From Micromonospora orduensis (GTDB lineage: Bacteria > Actinomycetota > Actinomycetes > Mycobacteriales > Micromonosporaceae): DNA of 46,399 nt. Below the pieces are notes generated by a model. The model did not search any database. It had not been told where the DNA came from and was given only the letters and a program-made list of their open reading frames with translations. Below are positions 1 through 7,791 of the stretch, one piece after another (position 1 is the first letter of the stretch; each line of letters opens with the position of its first letter). The translations under genes were made by a program, and so were the position numbers. The stretch is taken from the NCBI RefSeq assembly GCF_006228125.1, contig NZ_VDFY01000181.1:1-46399 (forward strand). The letters are read 5' to 3'.

Positions 1-106
1 CCCGTCCCTTGCGCAAGATCCGGGCACCTTCCCCGATGTTGCTGCCTCCGGCGCGCGGAAGGCAGCAACATCCCTGATCCTGCCCGGATCTTGCGCAAGG
101 GACGGG
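1..106. repeat. Nested long inverted repeat
   Basis: Bases 1-26 and 81-106 are perfect reverse complements (26-bp arms). Each arm contains the self-complementary decamer CTTGCGCAAG. Inside lies a second inverted repeat, 35-47 against 60-72 (13 bp, core GATGTTGCTGCC). The whole segment can fold into one long two-tier hairpin. No coding frame in it is convincing. It lies downstream of the minus-strand membrane protein gene that ends at 168 and could be a terminator or a mobile palindromic element. The left neighbour is outside the window. Confidence 0.7.
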
Positions 107-167
107 CACGCCGGCGCAAGGTCGTGCTCGATCCAGAATCGAGTGGCATCCCACGACGCCGAGGCCA

Positions 168-830
168 CTACTTCCTGGATGTAGCGCGATCATGGCCGGC
201 CGGTCCGGCGGGTCCGACGGGTCCGGCGGGTCCGGCGGGTCCGGCGGGTCCGGCGGGTCCGGCGGGGGCGGATCCGCCAGGTCCGGCGGCGGGTCGGGCG
301 CGGTCGGCGCGATCACGACCAGCGCGACCAGCGCGACCAGCAAGTCCAGCGCGGGCTGACTGCGGTGCGCGGGTGGGGTGGCGGCCCCACGGCTTGTAGG
401 TGGAGAGCACCGTCGCGATGATCATCAGGCTGGTCGAGACGGCGGGGGCGATCACCAGGTCGGCGCGGTCCCGGGCGGGCAGTGCGGCGCCCAGCGTTCC
501 GGCGTGGCGCAGGTTCGGCGTGAGCAGGAACAGGACCAGCCCCACCATCACGGTGGTGATCACGAGCTTGACAAGTACCCAGCGGTAGCGCAGCAGTCCC
601 CACGGGGTGAGCAGTGCGCTGGCCACGCCGATCAGCCAGACCAGCACGCTCAGCGGCGCGAACAGCACGGTGCCGAGCAGCGCGGTGACCGGGTAGACGG
701 CGGCCGGGTCGGCGCCGCTCTGGACCGCCACGCCGAGGGTGAGCAGCACCAGGTCGGTGCCGAGCCAGCCGAGGGAGGTGACCAGGTGCAGGGTGAGCAG
801 CGCCTTGCGGGCCGTGGGCGGAAGTCGCAT
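168..830 (-). CDS. DUF2269-like integral membrane protein with collagen-like tail
   Basis: A 220-residue protein. About four hydrophobic segments fill residues 8-150, including the stretches LTLHLVTSLGWLGTDLVLL and LVKLVITTVMVGLVLFLL, in the style of predicted DUF2269-type membrane proteins. From about residue 155 it changes to a low-complexity tail of Gly-Pro-Ala triplets and Arg/Ala-rich sequence, encoded by a 9-base tandem repeat. I chose the ATG at 830 because the hydrophobic domain begins there; the open frame extends upstream to 1001 but that part is Arg/Pro/Thr-rich and overlaps the next gene. No strong ribosome binding site is visible. Function is unknown. The tail is the odd part and may vary between strains. 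Confidence 0.75.
   Translation of the reverse strand: MRLPPTARKALLTLHLVTSLGWLGTDLVLLTLGVAVQSGADPAAVYPVTALLGTVLFAPLSVLVWLIGVASALLTPWGLLRYRWVLVKLVITTVMVGLVLFLLTPNLRHAGTLGAALPARDRADLVIAPAVSTSLMIIATVLSTYKPWGRHPTRAPQSARAGLAGRAGRAGRDRADRARPAAGPGGSAPAGPAGPAGPAGPAGPVGPAGPAGHDRATSRK
202..264. repeat. 9-bp tandem repeat (GGTCCGGCG x7)
   Basis: Seven back-to-back 9-base units, GGTCCGGCG, with one base change in the second copy (GGTCCGACG). On the minus strand they encode Pro-Ala-Gly triplets in the tail of the membrane protein. The unit is a multiple of three, so gain or loss of copies keeps the frame. Further degenerate copies lie at 265-360. Confidence 0.9.
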
Positions 831-904
831 GGGAACGATGCTGCCGCCGGGCCCCCGCCGGGTCGTCCGACCGTCGGCGACATCCGGGGTACGCCCGCTG
901 ACGT

Positions 905-944
905 ACCCGTGGCCGGCACCCCGCTTCGGGCGCCGGCCACGGGT
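905..944 (-). terminator. Hairpin terminator after the secreted ARB-07466-like gene
   Basis: A 13-bp perfect stem (905-917 with 932-944, arm ACCCGTGGCCGGC) lies five bases beyond the stop codon of the minus-strand gene at 949-2013. No T-run follows, as is common in high-GC actinomycetes. Confidence 0.65.
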
Positions 945-948
945 GAGG

Positions 949-2013
949 TCAGTACACCGACAGGTGCACGTGGTTGGTGTGGTCGCTGGACGGGTCGCCA
1001 CCCGCCCCGCTGTACGACTTCCACCCGCTGCTGGGCAGCCAGATCTGCCTGTACCAGATCACGTACAGCACGGCGAGCCGGTCGGCGTTGCGGATGAAGT
1101 ACGCGGCCAGGTTGTTGCCGTACGTCTTGTCGCCGCCGGTGGCGTCACCGCCGAAGCCGTTCTTCTGCGCGGCGAAGTCGCAGGCGCGACCCTTGGGGTG
1201 TTCGCCGGAGCCGCCGGAGCGGTGGCAGGAGACGTACCTGGTGAAGCCGGCGGCCTTGGCCTGGTTGAGCGCGTGCAGGGTGCGCGGGGTGATGCAGCCG
1301 CTGGCCGGGGTGGGATCGTTGATGCTGCACGACTCCGAGGGCCAGGAGCCGTCGGAGTTGCGCGGCGCGGCCGTGGCGTTCGCGCTGGAGGTGCCCCGGT
1401 TGGAGCCGCTGTCGGCGGTGGTCTGCGGCTTGGGTGTGGTGGCCACGGTCAGGGCGCGTTCGGCCTGTTCCTTGCGTTTGGCCATCACCGCGACCTGCTT
1501 GCGCTGCTCGCGGATCTCGCCGTCCAGGGCGACCCGGGTGCGGGTGGCCTCGTCCTTGGTGGCGAGCAGGTCGCGCAGCACCCGGTCCTCGTTGGCGGCG
1601 ACCGCGTCCAGCGCGGCGGCCCGGTCCATGAAGCCTTCCGGGGTGTTGCTGTTGAGCAGCGCCGACATCGCGCCGAGGCGGCCGGTGCGGTAGGCGACGC
1701 CGGCGATCTCGCCGACCTTGCCGCTGCGGGCGTCCAGCTCGGCCTCGGTGGTCTTGAGCTGGGTGGCGAGCTGCTGCTGCCGCTGCACGGAGGTGTCCAG
1801 GGCGCGCTTGGCGTCCAGGTACCCCTTGCTGGCGGCTTCCAGTTGCGCCCGCAGCGCCGGGGTGCCGCCCTCTTCGTCGCCGTCGGGCGCCGCGGCGGCC
1901 CGTTGGGTGGTCGGGGGAGCGGCCGCCGCGCCGGCCGGGAGTGCGACGCCGAGGGCGAGCATCGCGACGATCAGGGCCGCCAGGCGGGCGGCGGGTGGTC
2001 GTGCTGGTGCCAC
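949..2013 (-). CDS. Secreted coiled-coil protein with C-terminal ARB-07466-like domain
   Basis: A 354-residue exported protein, probably acting in cell-wall remodelling. A signal peptide covers about residues 1-32 (Arg-containing start, long Ala/Leu core, ending AGAAAA). Residues about 55-185 are a charged coiled coil like those of NlpC/P60-type hydrolase exporters. The C-terminal 130 residues carry Cys pairs and the motifs SGEHPKGRACDF and DHTNHVHLSV. This His/Asp plus His-x-His pattern resembles the ARB-07466 family, related in layout to LAS/M15-type peptidases. The start is GTG at 2013, nine bases after GGAAGG. A ydaO-type riboswitch occupies its 5' leader, which fits the known control of actinobacterial wall hydrolases by c-di-AMP. 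Peptidase activity is inferred, not shown. Confidence 0.85.
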   Translation of the reverse strand: MAPARPPAARLAALIVAMLALGVALPAGAAAAPPTTQRAAAAPDGDEEGGTPALRAQLEAASKGYLDAKRALDTSVQRQQQLATQLKTTEAELDARSGKVGEIAGVAYRTGRLGAMSALLNSNTPEGFMDRAAALDAVAANEDRVLRDLLATKDEATRTRVALDGEIREQRKQVAVMAKRKEQAERALTVATTPKPQTTADSGSNRGTSSANATAAPRNSDGSWPSESCSINDPTPASGCITPRTLHALNQAKAAGFTRYVSCHRSGGSGEHPKGRACDFAAQKNGFGGDATGGDKTYGNNLAAYFIRNADRLAVLYVIWYRQIWLPSSGWKSYSGAGGDPSSDHTNHVHLSVY

Positions 2014-2030
2014 TACTCATGTCCTTCCGT

Positions 2031-2147
2031 CAGCCGCCGACCGGGTTAGCTGACGGGTTCGGGACGGAAGATCCCTACCGCTGACGCGGATGCACCCCTG
2101 GAACATGGTTCCCCGGTTCGCCCGCTCGGGCGATTAGGCGGCGGCCG
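2031..2147 (-). promoter_or_regulatory. ydaO/yuaA-type c-di-AMP riboswitch
   Basis: Read on the minus strand, the leader contains the conserved ydaO blocks in order: CGCCTAATCGCCCGAGC, GAACCGGGGAACCA, GGGGTGCATCC, AGGGATCTTCCGTCCCGAAC, and CCGTCAGCTAACC. A closing P1 helix can form between GCCGCC (plus 2137-2142) and GGCGGC (plus 2033-2038). The element ends about 17 bases before the GTG at 2013. The family (RF00379) binds c-di-AMP and usually shuts off downstream expression in bacteria. I recognised it by sequence pattern only. Confidence 0.9.
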
Positions 2148-2292
2148 CCACCGGCGCCGGGAGGGCGCCGCCTGGTGGAGGCCGGGACCGAGCCTACCGG
2201 GGCAGGTGGGGCGCTTGCAGCCGATGTGACGGACGGTGCGTGCGCCATGACCAAAAAGTCAGACAAATCCGAGCGTACTTCTCTAAACGCGG

Positions 2293-3219
2293 TCACCATT
2301 CGACCGAGCCGCAGGCGCCAGGTGCGGCACCGGGCTCGATCTGGAGCGTCGCGTGCTCGATCCGGAAGTCGTCCCGCAGGGCGGTGCGCGCGGCGCTGAG
2401 CACCGTGCCGACCTCCGCTCCGGGCGCCATGGTCAGGTGCGCGGAGGCCACCTCCATGCCCGAGGTGAGCGTCCAGACGTGCAGGTCGTGCACCTCGACC
2501 ACGCCGGGCACGGCGGCGAGCCGGTCGTGTACGGCGGTGACCTGGAGGTGCTCCGGGGCGGCCTGCACCAGGATGCGGACGGCGGCCCGGCCGAGTCGCC
2601 ACGTGCGCGGCAGGATGAACACGCCGATGGCGACCGCGACCAGTGGGTCGGCCCACCACCAGTCGGTGACCGTGATGAGCAGCGCCGCGCCGATCACGCC
2701 GAGCGAGCCGAGGAGGTCGCCGAGTACCTCCAGGTACGCCCCCTGGAGGTTGATGCTCTCCCGCGCGCCGGCACGCAGCAGCGCGAAGGCGGCCACGTTC
2801 GCGAGCAGACCGAGCACGGCGACCGCGAGCATCGGGCCGGCCAGCACCTCGTGCGGGTCACCGAACCGGCGGATCGCCTCGATCACCACGTAGACCGCGA
2901 CACCGGAGAGCAGGACGGCGTTGGCGAGCGCGGCGAGCACCTCGAGACGGTAGAGCCCGAAGGTGTGCTGCGGGTCGCCGGTCGCCCGGCGGGTGGCGGT
3001 GATCGCGGCGAGTGCCATGCCGATGCCGAGCACGTCGGTGAACATGTGCCCGGCGTCGGAGAGCAGAGCCAGCGAGCCGGTGCGGAAGGCCGCCACCGCC
3101 TCGACCACCATCAGGGCGGCGAGCAGCCCGAACGCTGCCCAGAGCCGTCCCCGGTGCTGGTGTGCGGCATTGGCGACCGACGCGTGGTGGTGGTCATGAC
3201 CTGCGCCCACGAAACCCAC
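2293..3219 (-). CDS. Cation diffusion facilitator (CzcD/ZitB-type zinc exporter)
   Basis: A 308-residue CDF antiporter that would export Zn2+ or a similar divalent metal across the cytoplasmic membrane in exchange for protons. The His-rich N-terminus (GHDHHH) is followed by six membrane segments. The metal-site signatures are present: SDAGHMFTD in TM2 and, in TM5, YLEVLGDLLGS with the expected Asp (H/D-x3-D arrangement). The C-terminal cytoplasmic ferredoxin-like domain (VVEVHDLHVWTLTSG) is complete. The start is GTG at 3219; another in-frame GTG lies three codons later. An inverted repeat at 3252-3275 sits in the upstream region and may be its metal-responsive operator. No regulator gene is adjacent. 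Confidence 0.9.
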   Translation of the reverse strand: MGFVGAGHDHHHASVANAAHQHRGRLWAAFGLLAALMVVEAVAAFRTGSLALLSDAGHMFTDVLGIGMALAAITATRRATGDPQHTFGLYRLEVLAALANAVLLSGVAVYVVIEAIRRFGDPHEVLAGPMLAVAVLGLLANVAAFALLRAGARESINLQGAYLEVLGDLLGSLGVIGAALLITVTDWWWADPLVAVAIGVFILPRTWRLGRAAVRILVQAAPEHLQVTAVHDRLAAVPGVVEVHDLHVWTLTSGMEVASAHLTMAPGAEVGTVLSAARTALRDDFRIEHATLQIEPGAAPGACGSVEW

Positions 3220-3251
3220 CCTCCGTCGCCAGTCGGAACCCGGTCAAATGT

Positions 3252-3275
3252 ATGCGCACATCGCTATGTGTGCAA
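3252..3275. promoter_or_regulatory. Candidate metal-regulator operator upstream of the CDF gene
   Basis: The inverted repeat TGCGCACAT-CGCT-ATGTGTGCA has one mismatch per nine-base arm and sits 33 bases upstream of the CDF start. AT-richer imperfect palindromes of this size are typical of ArsR/SmtB-family operators. The assignment is by position and shape only. Confidence 0.5.
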
Positions 3276-3319
3276 CTGTACGGCGGCGCCCGGCCCCGAC
3301 GGTGCTGGTCCGGGCCGGA

Positions 3320-5437
3320 TCAGCCGGTCGGGTCGACGGTGGTGAGCCGCTGCGTGGCCCGGGAGAGCGCGACGTAGAGCGTCCGCACCCCGGCACCCGG
3401 ATCCGCCCGGATCTCGCTCGGGGCGACCAGCACCACCCCGTCGTACTCCATGCCCTTGGCCTCCAGGCTGGTCACCACCTGAAGGCGCGGTGCGCCGAGC
3501 GTGCCGAGCCAGCCGGCGACCTCGTCGCGGCGGGGGACCGGCGTGATCACGCCGACCGTGCCGTCCACCTCCGCCAGCAGACCAGTGGCCGCCTCCACGA
3601 CGGCCGTCTCCAACCCGGCGGCGGGCACGACCAGCTCGACCGGGTCGACCCCGGTGGACCGCACGGCCGTCGGCAGCGGCAGGTCCGGGTAGAGCCGGCG
3701 GATCTCCGCCGCCGCCACCGCGAAGATCTCCGACGAGTTGCGGTAGTTGGTGGTGAGCGTGAAGTCGTGCCGCTTGCGCCGGCCCAGCGCCTGGTCCCGC
3801 GCGCGGGTCAGCTCCTCCGGGTCGCCGGTCCACGCCGTCTGCGCCGGATCGCCCACCACCGTCCAGGACGCCAACCGACCGCGCCGACCGATCATGCGCC
3901 ACTGCATCGGCGAGACGTCCTGCGCCTCGTCGACCACCACGTGCGCGTACTCCCGGTAGTCCGCCGGCCGCTCCCGGGCCGCCGCCCGCGCGGCGCGCTG
4001 CCGGTCGCCGAAGGTGCTCAGCTCGCGGACCCCGCCCGCGAGCTGGAACGGGTCGCGCCGCGCCCGCGCCGGCTGCGCCGGCTTGCCGAGCAGCGCGTCC
4101 AACTCGTCCAGCAGCGCCACGTCCGCGATGGTCAACCCGGTTGAGTCCAGCTCCCGGTACGCCGCGCCCAGCAGCCGGATCTCCGCGCCGGAGAGGATCC
4201 CACCCGCGTAGCGGCGCAGGCGGTCCGGTCGGGCCAGCCAGCCGAGCACGTGCCGGGGGTGCAGTCGCGGCCACCAGGCCTTGAGGAACTCCCGGAACTC
4301 CGTGCGCTCGGCGATCTCGTCCTCGAAGGCCCGCTGCTCCGGCAACCGGCCCACGTTCAGCCGGCGGGCCTGCGCCCAGAGCGCGGCGAACACCCCGTCG
4401 AAGCCGGCCCGCCGTACCTCGTTGCGCCGGGCGCCCCGGTGCAGCGCGCGGTCCCGGATCGCGTCCAACTCGGCCCGGTCCAGCCGCAGCAGCGCACCCC
4501 GGTAGAGCAACCGCAGCTCGCCCGGCCCGCCCGGCACCGCGTCGCGCACCGCCCGCTCCAACACCCGGCGCATCCGCAGTGAACCCTTCACCGCAGCCAC
4601 CTCAGGCGGGTCGGTGCGGGTCGCGGTCATACCCGGGAAGAGGGTGCCCAACGAGTGCAGGGTCGCGGTGTCCTCACCGAGCGACGGCAGCACCGAGGCG
4701 ATGTACTCGACGAAGACCGACGACGGGCCGACCACCAGGATGCCGCCGCCGGCGTACCGGCTGCGGTCGGAGTACAGCAGGAAGGCGGCCCGGTGCAGGG
4801 CGACCGCCGTCTTGCCGGTCCCCGGACCACCGGCGACGATCGTCACACCGGAACCGGGCGAGCGGATCGCCTCGTCCTGCTCCCGCTGGATCGTCGCCAC
4901 GATGTCGCGCATGCCCCGGCCGGTGGCCCGCGACAGGGTGGCCAGCAGTGCGCCGTCACCGACCACCGTCATCCCCTCCGGGGCGGCGGTCGGGTCCAGC
5001 AGGTCGTCCTCGATACGGGTGACCCGTTCACCACGCGACTGGATGGTGCGGCGACGCACCACACCCAGCGGCTGGTTCGGGGTGGCCTGGTAGAAGGCGG
5101 CGGCGGCCGGCGCCCGCCAGTCGACGACGAGCGTGCTGGCGTCCTCGTCGCGGATGCCGAGCCGCCCGACGTGCAGCGTCTGCCGTTCCCGCAGGTCCAG
5201 CCGGCCGAAGACCAGCCCCTCGTGCTCGGCGTCGAGGGTGTGCCGCCGCTGTGCGGCGTGGAAGACCATCGCGTCGCGTTCGACGAGCGCGCCGAACGTG
5301 CCCACCCGCGCCATCCGGTAGCCGTCCCGCTCGGCGCGAACCGCCGACCGGCGCAGCTCGGCCAGCCGGGCGTACACCCGGTCGAGGTGCCGTTGCTCTA
5401 CGGCTATCTCCTGCTCCAGGGCGGTCTGGTCGGTCAA
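3320..5437 (-). CDS. helD: HelD-family RNA polymerase-associated UvrD-like helicase (HelR/HelD)
   Basis: A 705-residue superfamily 1 ATPase that recycles or rescues stalled RNA polymerase. The N-terminus is a charged coiled coil (ALEQEIAVEQRHLDRVYARL) of the type that inserts into the polymerase secondary channel. Walker A (GGPGTGKTA) is near residue 205 and Walker B (VVVDEAQD) near 500. GDPAQTAW, TNYRNS, and a final VALSRATQRL helicase motif are present. The start is taken as TTG at 5437, seven bases after GAAGGAG; the open frame upstream of it is Arg/Gly/Pro-rich and lacks family similarity. Actinobacterial relatives confer rifampicin tolerance. I found no rifamycin-associated element in the 109-base upstream gap. 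Confidence 0.9.
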   Translation of the reverse strand: MTDQTALEQEIAVEQRHLDRVYARLAELRRSAVRAERDGYRMARVGTFGALVERDAMVFHAAQRRHTLDAEHEGLVFGRLDLRERQTLHVGRLGIRDEDASTLVVDWRAPAAAAFYQATPNQPLGVVRRRTIQSRGERVTRIEDDLLDPTAAPEGMTVVGDGALLATLSRATGRGMRDIVATIQREQDEAIRSPGSGVTIVAGGPGTGKTAVALHRAAFLLYSDRSRYAGGGILVVGPSSVFVEYIASVLPSLGEDTATLHSLGTLFPGMTATRTDPPEVAAVKGSLRMRRVLERAVRDAVPGGPGELRLLYRGALLRLDRAELDAIRDRALHRGARRNEVRRAGFDGVFAALWAQARRLNVGRLPEQRAFEDEIAERTEFREFLKAWWPRLHPRHVLGWLARPDRLRRYAGGILSGAEIRLLGAAYRELDSTGLTIADVALLDELDALLGKPAQPARARRDPFQLAGGVRELSTFGDRQRAARAAARERPADYREYAHVVVDEAQDVSPMQWRMIGRRGRLASWTVVGDPAQTAWTGDPEELTRARDQALGRRKRHDFTLTTNYRNSSEIFAVAAAEIRRLYPDLPLPTAVRSTGVDPVELVVPAAGLETAVVEAATGLLAEVDGTVGVITPVPRRDEVAGWLGTLGAPRLQVVTSLEAKGMEYDGVVLVAPSEIRADPGAGVRTLYVALSRATQRLTTVDPTG

Positions 5438-5546
5438 CGCACGCTCCTTCGATGTCGCCGGCAGACGGCGCGAACCGCGCGGGCCAACCGCAGAAGGGTA
5501 CGGCCCCGAGCCCGGCCCGCCGCGCCCGAGGTGCGCGAACGTGCGC

Positions 5547-6488
5547 TCAGGCGCCCGTGCCGGCGGAAGTCGCGCCGCCCACCGGCGTCCCGGCGAGTAC
5601 GCGACGCAGGACACCTGTCAACGCGGAGTTCACCTCGTCCGGGCGTTCCATCATCAGCATGTGCCCGGCGCCTGGGCAGACGGTCAGCTCGGTGGCCGGC
5701 AGCGCCGCGGCGATCGACTCGGCACACGGGGGCGGGGTCAGCCGGTCGCGGTCGCCGACGAGCGCGGCGGCCGGGAGGTGGGCCAGCGCGGCGAGGGTGT
5801 CCAGCCGGTGCTGGGCGCCGATGGAGGCGCGGAAACCACCGATCGAGCGCAGCGAGGCGCGGGCGACCGCCGAGGTCACCAGCCGGATGTCGGCCGGTTC
5901 GCACCGGTCGCCGAAGAGCATCCACCGGATGCTCGGTTGCAGCGCGCGCAGCAGCGCCCGGGGCGCCCGCCAGGACCCGCACCGGGCCAGCACCCCGGCG
6001 CCGGTGGTCTCGGCGAGCCGGATCAGCCGGGCGATGCGGGGCGAGAGGCCGTACACCGTGTGCGTGTGCCCCTCGGCGGTGGTCGAGACGAAGACCAGCC
6101 CGGCCGTACGGGCGGCGAAGTGCGCGGGATGGCGGTGCGCGTACTCCATGATCGTCATGCCGCCCATCGAGTGCCCGACCAGGACGGCCCGCCCGGTCGG
6201 CGCCACGGTGTCGAGCACGGCTGCCAGGTCGTCGCCGAGCTGTGCCAGGGTGGCGGTCGGCAGCGCCATGCAGCTGGACCGCCCGTGCCCCCGCGCGTCG
6301 TAGGTGACCACCCGCACCGCCCCGCCGCCCGCTGCCGCGGTGAGCGCCTCGACCTGCCGGTGCCAGGCACGCCCGTCCAGAGTCCAGCCGTGCAGCAGAA
6401 CGGCCGTGACCTCAGCGTCTGCCGGTCCCGTCGCCTCGACGTGCAGCCGCACACCGTCGGGCATACCGACCTCGAAACGCTCCGGCAT
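5547..6488 (-). CDS. Alpha/beta-fold hydrolase
   Basis: A 313-residue alpha/beta hydrolase. The oxyanion region HGWTLDGRAW, the strand YDARGHGRS, the nucleophile elbow GHSMGG, a late Asp in VGDRDRLTPP and the catalytic His in GAGHMLMMERP make a complete Ser-Asp-His triad. The substrate cannot be told from sequence; the size and cap fit esterases, lactonases or C-C hydrolases. The start is ATG at 6488, behind GGGGAGGTGGCG. The frame extends to 6545 without a better binding site. It is in the same direction as helD with a 109-base gap, and divergent from the carbonic anhydrase gene. Confidence 0.85.
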   Translation of the reverse strand: MPERFEVGMPDGVRLHVEATGPADAEVTAVLLHGWTLDGRAWHRQVEALTAAAGGGAVRVVTYDARGHGRSSCMALPTATLAQLGDDLAAVLDTVAPTGRAVLVGHSMGGMTIMEYAHRHPAHFAARTAGLVFVSTTAEGHTHTVYGLSPRIARLIRLAETTGAGVLARCGSWRAPRALLRALQPSIRWMLFGDRCEPADIRLVTSAVARASLRSIGGFRASIGAQHRLDTLAALAHLPAAALVGDRDRLTPPPCAESIAAALPATELTVCPGAGHMLMMERPDEVNSALTGVLRRVLAGTPVGGATSAGTGA

Positions 6489-6637
6489 CGCCACCTCCCC
6501 AGGGCCGCCCGGCACCATCAGCACCGGGATACCCGGCGGTAACACCGGCTACCCGCCATCAGACCACGTCAATCGCGCCGTGACGAACATTCCCGACCCC
6601 GCCCGCGAACCGTGCACGGCGGGCCAAGCTGAACGGC

Positions 6638-7285
6638 ATGGGGTCGTCGGGAGCGCCCTTGGGCGCGACGCCGGAGCCGGAGCGGCTGGCCGGTGGCACG
6701 CCCCGCGCCGCGCTGGCCGACCTGCTCAGCGGCAACCGGCGGTTCGTCAGCGGCCGACCGATCCACGGACACGACGTGACGGCCGCAGCGGCGACCGCCT
6801 CCGGCGATCAGCAGCCGTACGCCGTGGTGCTCGGCTGCATCGACTCGCGGGTCCCGCTGGAGGCGATCTTCGACCAGACCTTCGGCGCGATCTGCGTGAT
6901 CCGCACCGGCGGCCACGTGCTCGACCGCGCGGTGTGCGGCTCCATCGAGTACGTGGTCGGCCAGCTCGGCGTACCTCTGGTGATGGTGCTCGGCCACGAG
7001 CGGTGCGGCGCGGTGGGCGCCACGGTGGACGCGCTGCGCGGCGGTGAGCGCCCCGGAGGTTCGCTGGCCCACCTGGTCGACGAGATCGCCCCGGCGGTGC
7101 TGGAGGTGGGGTTGGACGACCCGGCGGTGCTCGCGCTGGCGATCCGCCGGCACGTCCGCCGCACGGCTGACGCCCTACGGGTCGACGACCTGCTGGCCGG
7201 GCCGGTCGGCGCGGGGCGGGTGGCCGTGGTTGGTGGCCTCTACGACCTGGCCACCGGCGAGGTGGCCCTGATCGACCCGGCCTGA
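6638..7285 (+). CDS. Beta-class carbonic anhydrase
   Basis: A 215-residue cytoplasmic zinc enzyme interconverting CO2 and bicarbonate. Zinc ligands are Cys67 (in GCIDSRVP), His120 and Cys123 (in GHERCGAV); the Asp69-Arg71 dyad is intact. The strand IRTGGHVLD corresponds to the RTAGH segment of mycobacterial-type enzymes. It is encoded alone, divergent from the hydrolase and convergent with the small gene at 7462-7791. Bicarbonate supply to acetyl-CoA carboxylase would suit the fatty-acid genes further along, but there is no operon link. Confidence 0.92.
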   Translation: MGSSGAPLGATPEPERLAGGTPRAALADLLSGNRRFVSGRPIHGHDVTAAAATASGDQQPYAVVLGCIDSRVPLEAIFDQTFGAICVIRTGGHVLDRAVCGSIEYVVGQLGVPLVMVLGHERCGAVGATVDALRGGERPGGSLAHLVDEIAPAVLEVGLDDPAVLALAIRRHVRRTADALRVDDLLAGPVGAGRVAVVGGLYDLATGEVALIDPA

Positions 7286-7405
7286 CTCCGGCCCCGGCCT
7301 GACCCCGCTCGGCTCCAGCGCGGCCCGCTCCGGGGCCGGGGTGCCGCGCGCGCCCCCACGTGCTGGATGGCCCGAGCGCGGCGTACCTGCGGGTCGTGGA
7401 CGCGA

Positions 7406-7437
7406 AACCGCCCGCCGGGACATCCCGGCGGGCGGTT
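7406..7437. terminator. Bidirectional hairpin terminator
   Basis: A 15-bp perfect stem (AACCGCCCGCCGGGA with its complement), two-base loop, lies between two convergent genes (7285 stop on plus, 7462 stop on minus). It is AA/TT-flanked on both sides, so it can serve both. Confidence 0.85.
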
Positions 7438-7461
7438 CGGCGGTGCTGTGGTGGGGAGAGG

Positions 7462-7791
7462 TCAGCCCTCGAAGACGCCGGCCGCGACCAGGCGCTTCTC
7501 GGTGGCCTCCCAGCCGTCGTTCGGGTAGGTGGTGGCCAGGTTGTTGATCTCCGCCCGGATCTTGGCGGCGTGGCCGGCGGCGGCCAGCACCCGGATCTCC
7601 TCGACGAAGGCGTCGGAGTCGGTGCGCAGGTGCGCGGTCTTGCCGTTGGTCAGGTTCCGCACGTAGGCGTGCTTGCCGCCGTTGAGCGGGATGAGGTACT
7701 TGAACTCGCCCAGCACGCTGAGGGCGCCACCCTGGCCAGCCTGGCCGGCCCGGACGGACGCGCGCGCGGTCTTAGAGGTGTTGCTCGCCAC
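7462..7791 (-). CDS. Conserved hypothetical protein, 109 aa
   Basis: I do not recognise a named family. The N-terminal 25 residues are Ser/Thr/Ala/Gly-rich and basic (SNTSKTARASVRAGQAGQGG). A compact region follows with KYLIPLNGGKHAYVRNLTNGKTAHLRT, then two amphipathic helices (SDAFVEEIRVLAAAGHAAKIRAEINNLA is the helical part, split here as two segments). The start is GTG at 7791, seven bases after AAGGAG; the frame upstream to 8010 is Ser/Pro-rich and lacks a binding site. No signal peptide or membrane segment is visible. It is monocistronic and ends at a shared terminator. Confidence 0.75.
   Translation of the reverse strand: MASNTSKTARASVRAGQAGQGGALSVLGEFKYLIPLNGGKHAYVRNLTNGKTAHLRTDSDAFVEEIRVLAAAGHAAKIRAEINNLATTYPNDGWEATEKRLVAAGVFEG

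Noticed and set aside
202..264. CRISPR-like or satellite array
   Set aside because: The units are contiguous 9-mers without spacers, and they encode a protein tail.
2221..2292. Promoter boxes for the riboswitch transcript
   Set aside because: I could not define a -35/-10 pair in this gap with confidence.
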